Source: Pseudorhodobacter antarcticus (lineage in GTDB: Bacteria > Pseudomonadota > Alphaproteobacteria > Rhodobacterales > Rhodobacteraceae). From it: a stretch of 64,000 nucleotides of DNA. Shown in pieces: positions 61,021 to 64,000 of this stretch. Each line of letters begins with the position of its first letter. Positions within the stretch are counted from its first letter, which is position 1. Below the pieces are notes generated by a model. That model made no database searches and had not been told where the DNA came from. It saw only the letters and a list, made by a program, of their open reading frames with translations. The DNA is taken from contig CAMAXX010000016.1 in NCBI GenBank assembly GCA_945862435.1, forward strand, positions 1-64,000. The letters are read 5' to 3'. Made by a program: the position numbers and the translations under genes.

Positions 61021-61521
61021 ATGGCGCGAAAAGGCGTTATAATGACGAAATGGCACTACACATTGCAAGGTGCCAAGTCAGAGGTGCGTGTGGATGATTT
61101 GGACAATAGCATTTTGGCCCTGCTGGGGGCGGATGCACGGATTTCTGTGGCCACGCTGGCGCGCAAACTTAAGGTGGCACGGTCAACCATCCAAGCGCGG
61201 TTGGAACGACTAGAGACGACCGGCGTGATCGCGGGTTACACCGTGAAACTGGGCGAGGCTGCGCGGCAGGGCCGCTTGCGGGCATCGGTTTTGCTGACAA
61301 TAGAGCCGCGCGCACAGGCCGCGATTTTGGCGCGGCTGAAGTCTATACCCGAGGTAGAGCGGGTGTTCTCCACCTCGGGCCGCGTCGATTTGCTGCTTCA
61401 GATCGCCACAGCGAATACATCGGTGCTGGACGCGGTGCTGGATCAGATCGGGCAAATGGCGGGGGTGAAATCGTCCGAAAGCCTGATCCATTTGTCCACG
61501 CGGTTGGATCGGGCGGTGTAG
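61021..61521 (+). CDS. Lrp/AsnC-family transcriptional regulator
   Basis: A regulator with N-terminal helix-turn-helix (VDDLDNSILALLGADARISVATLARKLKVARSTIQARLERLE) and C-terminal RAM ligand-binding domain (EPRAQAAILARLKSIPEVERVFSTSGRVDLLLQIATANTSVLDAVLDQIG). The conserved core begins about 25 residues after the first ATG, so the real start may be the ATG at 61042 or a GTG at 61084 or 61090; none has a strong ribosome site. The likely target is the divergent ornithine decarboxylase gene. Confidence 0.87.
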   Translation: MARKGVIMTKWHYTLQGAKSEVRVDDLDNSILALLGADARISVATLARKLKVARSTIQARLERLETTGVIAGYTVKLGEAARQGRLRASVLLTIEPRAQAAILARLKSIPEVERVFSTSGRVDLLLQIATANTSVLDAVLDQIGQMAGVKSSESLIHLSTRLDRAV

Positions 61522-61547
61522 CAGCAAAGTCTGGATGCCTGCGGGAT

Positions 61548-61570
61548 AGGTATTTTTATCAGTATGAAAG
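61548..61570. repeat. Single arm of intergenic repeat family A
   Basis: AGGTATTTTTATCAGTATGA plus AAG lies between the Lrp gene and valS. It is nearly identical to the arm at 7851-7873. No second arm is seen nearby. Confidence 0.65.
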
Positions 61571-61631
61571 CCTGAGCCTTGGCCTTTTCGCATAGGTTCG
61601 CTATGGCTTTGGCCAAAGATGAGGTGCCCAA

Positions 61632-64000
61632 ATGCAAATGGAAAAGAACTTTGATGCCAGTGCCGCCGAGGCGCGGATTTCTGCCCTGTGGCAAAAGCAG
61701 AAGATTGGGGCTGCGGGGGCGAATGCCAAGGCAGGGGCAGAGGCGTTTTCCATCATGATCCCGCCGCCTAATGTGACGGGTTCGCTTCACATGGGCCACG
61801 CGTTTAACAACACCTTGCAAGACATTCTGATCCGCTGGCACAGGATGCAGGGACATGACACGCTTTGGCAGGTGGGCACGGATCACGCAGGGATTGCCAC
61901 GCAAATGGTTGTGGAGCGCGAACTGGCCAAGTCTGGTGCGCCTTCACGGCGCGACATGAGGCGCGAGGCGTTTCTGGCCAAGGTCTGGGAATGGAAAGAC
62001 CAATCGGGCGGCACGATTATCAATCAACTCAAACGCCTCGGCGCAAGCTGTGATTGGGACCGCGAGGCCTTTACCATGTCGGGCAATTTCCCCGACGCTG
62101 TGACCAAAGTTTTCGTCGATTTGTATAACAAGGGGTTGATCTATCGCGGCAAGCGCTTGGTCAACTGGGATCCCCATTTTGAAACCGCCATTTCCGATCT
62201 TGAGGTCGAGAATATCGAAGTGGCGGGCCATATGTGGCATTTCAAATATCTGCTGGCAGACGGCGAGACCTATGAATATGTTGATCGCGATACCGACGGC
62301 GCGGTGATCCTGCGCGAACGGCGCGATTATATCTCGATTGCCACGACGCGGCCTGAAACCATGCTGGGCGATGGGGCGGTGGCGGTACATCCCTCGGATG
62401 CGCGTTATGCCGCGATTGTCGGCAAGATGGTCCATCTGCCCCTGTGTGACCGTTTGATCCCGATTATTCGCGATGAATATCCTGATCCGACCTTCGGATC
62501 GGGCGCCGTGAAAATCACGGGCGCACATGATTTTAACGACTATCAGGTGGCGAAACGCGCGGGTCTGCCTTTGTATCGGCTGATGGACACGCGGGGGCAT
62601 ATGCGATCCGACGGTGCGCCCTATGATGTGGCGGTCGCCCGTGCGCGGGAAATTGCAGGCGGTGCGCATGCGAGTGAGGCTGAGATTGACGCGCTAAATC
62701 TGGTGCCTGATCGTTTTCGCGGCCTAGATCGGTTTGAAGCACGGGATGCCGTGGTGGCCGAGATCAACAAGTTGGGACTGTGTGTTCCTGTCAAAGTAAT
62801 AACGATTGACCCAGAGACAAATTCCGAAGATTGGCGCAACGAGCCTTACGTCGAGGCAAAAAAGATCATGCAGCCCGTTGGGGACCGATCAAAAGTGGTG
62901 ATCGAGCCGATGCTGACGGATCAGTGGTTTGTCGATACCGCGAAGATCGTGGGGCCAGCACTGGACGCGGTGCGGTCTGGGGCGACCAAGATCATGCCCG
63001 AGTCGGGCGAGAAAACCTATTTCCATTGGCTGGAAAATATCGAGCCTTGGTGTATTTCAAGGCAGTTGTGGTGGGGGCATCAGATACCGGTTTGGTATGG
63101 GCCCACAAGTTACAATTTGGCTGGAAAAGAGTTCTGCGGCGCAACGGAACAGGATGTCGCCGCTGAAGCAAAAACTTATTACGGCAACATACTAGGAACC
63201 GAAATCAAAGTGGAGTTTCCAAACGAGGCGTTCTTTGCCGCAATTGCTATTGGCGATGAGGGACGCGACGCGGCTGCGGCGATTTCGGTCAATGGCGATG
63301 GCTCGCACACCATAAGGCTACACCGCGACCCCGACGTCCTAGACACTTGGTTCTCCTCTGGCCTTTGGCCGATTGGCACACTCGGCTGGCCCGACCAAAC
63401 CCCTGAACTGGCGAAGTATTTCCCCACCTCGACCCTCATCACAGGGGCCGATATCATCTTCTTCTGGGTCGCCCGCATGATGATGATGCAGCTTGCTGTG
63501 GTGGATCAGGTGCCGTTCAAAACGGTCTATCTGCACGGCCTTGTCCGCGATGCTAAGGGCAAGAAAATGTCGAAATCCTTGGGCAATGTCATTGACCCCT
63601 TGGAAATAATCGACGAATTCGGCGCGGATGCTTTGCGCTTTGCCAATGCGGCGATGGCGTCTTTGGGCGGCACGCTGAAACTCGACACCGCGCGGATTGC
63701 GGGCTATCGCAATTTTGGCACCAAACTGTGGAACGCCTGCCGCTTTGCCGAAATGAATGGCGTGTGGGAGGGGCATGTGACGCAAGAAACCGCCCCGAAC
63801 GCCGCCGCCACCGCAAACAAATGGATCATCGGCGAGACGGCGAAAACACTGGCAGAAGTGAACGCCGCGCTAGAGGGCTACCGTTTTGACCAAGCCGCAG
63901 ATGCGCTTTATAAATTCGTCTGGGGCAAGGTCTGCGATTGGTATGTCGAATTCGCCAAGCCCCTGCTGGACGGCGAATATGCAAATGAAACCCGCGCCAC
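61632..64000 (+). CDS. valS: Valyl-tRNA synthetase (cut by the window end)
   Basis: A class I aminoacyl-tRNA synthetase charging tRNA(Val). The frame is open for 789 codons without a stop and runs off the window. Features: [10 protein letters not shown] (HIGH motif), the editing domain with [55 protein letters not shown], and KKMSKSLGN (KMSKS motif). The anticodon-binding and tRNA-arm end is missing from the window. Residues about 385-415 and 490-565 use more AT-rich codons than the rest. ATG at 61632 is followed by an in-frame ATG at 61638; either could be used. Confidence 0.95.
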   Translation, partial: MQMEKNFDASAAEARISALWQKQKIGAAGANAKAGAEAFSIMIPPPNVTGSLHMGHAFNNTLQDILIRWHRMQGHDTLWQVGTDHAGIATQMVVERELAKSGAPSRRDMRREAFLAKVWEWKDQSGGTIINQLKRLGASCDWDREAFTMSGNFPDAVTKVFVDLYNKGLIYRGKRLVNWDPHFETAISDLEVENIEVAGHMWHFKYLLADGETYEYVDRDTDGAVILRERRDYISIATTRPETMLGDGAVAVHPSDARYAAIVGKMVHLPLCDRLIPIIRDEYPDPTFGSGAVKITGAHDFNDYQVAKRAGLPLYRLMDTRGHMRSDGAPYDVAVARAREIAGGAHASEAEIDALNLVPDRFRGLDRFEARDAVVAEINKLGLCVPVKVITIDPETNSEDWRNEPYVEAKKIMQPVGDRSKVVIEPMLTDQWFVDTAKIVGPALDAVRSGATKIMPESGEKTYFHWLENIEPWCISRQLWWGHQIPVWYGPTSYNLAGKEFCGATEQDVAAEAKTYYGNILGTEIKVEFPNEAFFAAIAIGDEGRDAAAAISVNGDGSHTIRLHRDPDVLDTWFSSGLWPIGTLGWPDQTPELAKYFPTSTLITGADIIFFWVARMMMMQLAVVDQVPFKTVYLHGLVRDAKGKKMSKSLGNVIDPLEIIDEFGADALRFANAAMASLGGTLKLDTARIAGYRNFGTKLWNACRFAEMNGVWEGHVTQETAPNAAATANKWIIGETAKTLAEVNAALEGYRFDQAADALYKFVWGKVCDWYVEFAKPLLDGEYANETRA

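Noticed and set aside
1..64000. CRISPR array, tRNA or rRNA genes
   Set aside because: No regularly spaced direct repeats of the right size, no cloverleaf with a GGTTCRA-type T loop and no rRNA landmarks were found on either strand.

Overview
The window looks like chromosomal DNA of a Rhodobacterales (Roseobacter-group) alphaproteobacterium. The reasons are high-G+C codon use, a DksA that has lost most zinc-finger cysteines, a class II DAHP synthase, Entner-Doudoroff genes, small conserved families that I associate from memory with this order (DUF6280, DUF2927 and a 55-residue membrane protein), and the order pcm-tolC-PopZ-like. Gene names rest on reading translated sequences and motifs; no database was searched. 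No tRNA, rRNA or CRISPR array was recognised.

Layout. 1-150: the tail of an IS3-family transposase. 0.45-5.6 kb: class II DAHP synthase, divergent from a GlxA-type regulator coupled to a flavin amine oxidase, then a PQQ-type sugar dehydrogenase. 5.8-10.9 kb: a complete branched-chain amino acid ABC transporter (livK-G-F-H-M). 11.0-12.6 kb: a lone 538-residue gene of unknown function with foreign-looking codon use. 12.7-15.9 kb: dgt, an IscA/ErpA-type protein, a hypothetical protein and exonuclease III. 16-23.6 kb: a salicylate-hydroxylase-like monooxygenase and dksA, then a MoxR ATPase and a VWA (CoxE-like) protein separated by a possible structured RNA, a DUF2927 lipoprotein and a small membrane protein, then an M48 protease and a PIN protein. 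23.7-28.5 kb: an RlmI-like methyltransferase, a lipoprotein, edd and eda. 28.7-33.9 kb: glnE and a partner, a YbaK protein and a decayed chemoreceptor. 33.9-42.3 kb: bpt, a VOC protein, ilvB-ilvH, ccmF-ccmH, arginase and an EpmB/KamA-like radical SAM enzyme. 42.5-48.2 kb: gyrA, a DoxX protein, a sugar isomerase with a glutamine-amidotransferase-like hydrolase, and a DUF305 protein. 48.2-56.2 kb: an EamA transporter, an MsbA-like exporter, ygfZ, EF-P, DUF6280, a PopZ-like protein, tolC and a pcm-like gene. 56.3-64 kb: a flavin reductase, fucU-ribokinase, a DUF2235 hydrolase, ornithine decarboxylase opposite an Lrp regulator, and valS cut by the window end.

Most of the window is ordinary housekeeping DNA. 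The parts that stand out are the single-gene insert at 11.0-12.6 kb, a mosaic family of intergenic palindromic repeats made of re-used modules (near 0.35, 7.85, 15.9, 23.65, 27.7, 37.8, 58.3 and 61.55 kb), a strongly foldable non-coding stretch at about 19.26-19.47 kb, the chemoreceptor pseudogene, and several clear palindromic operator candidates (edd promoter; odc/lrp divergent region).
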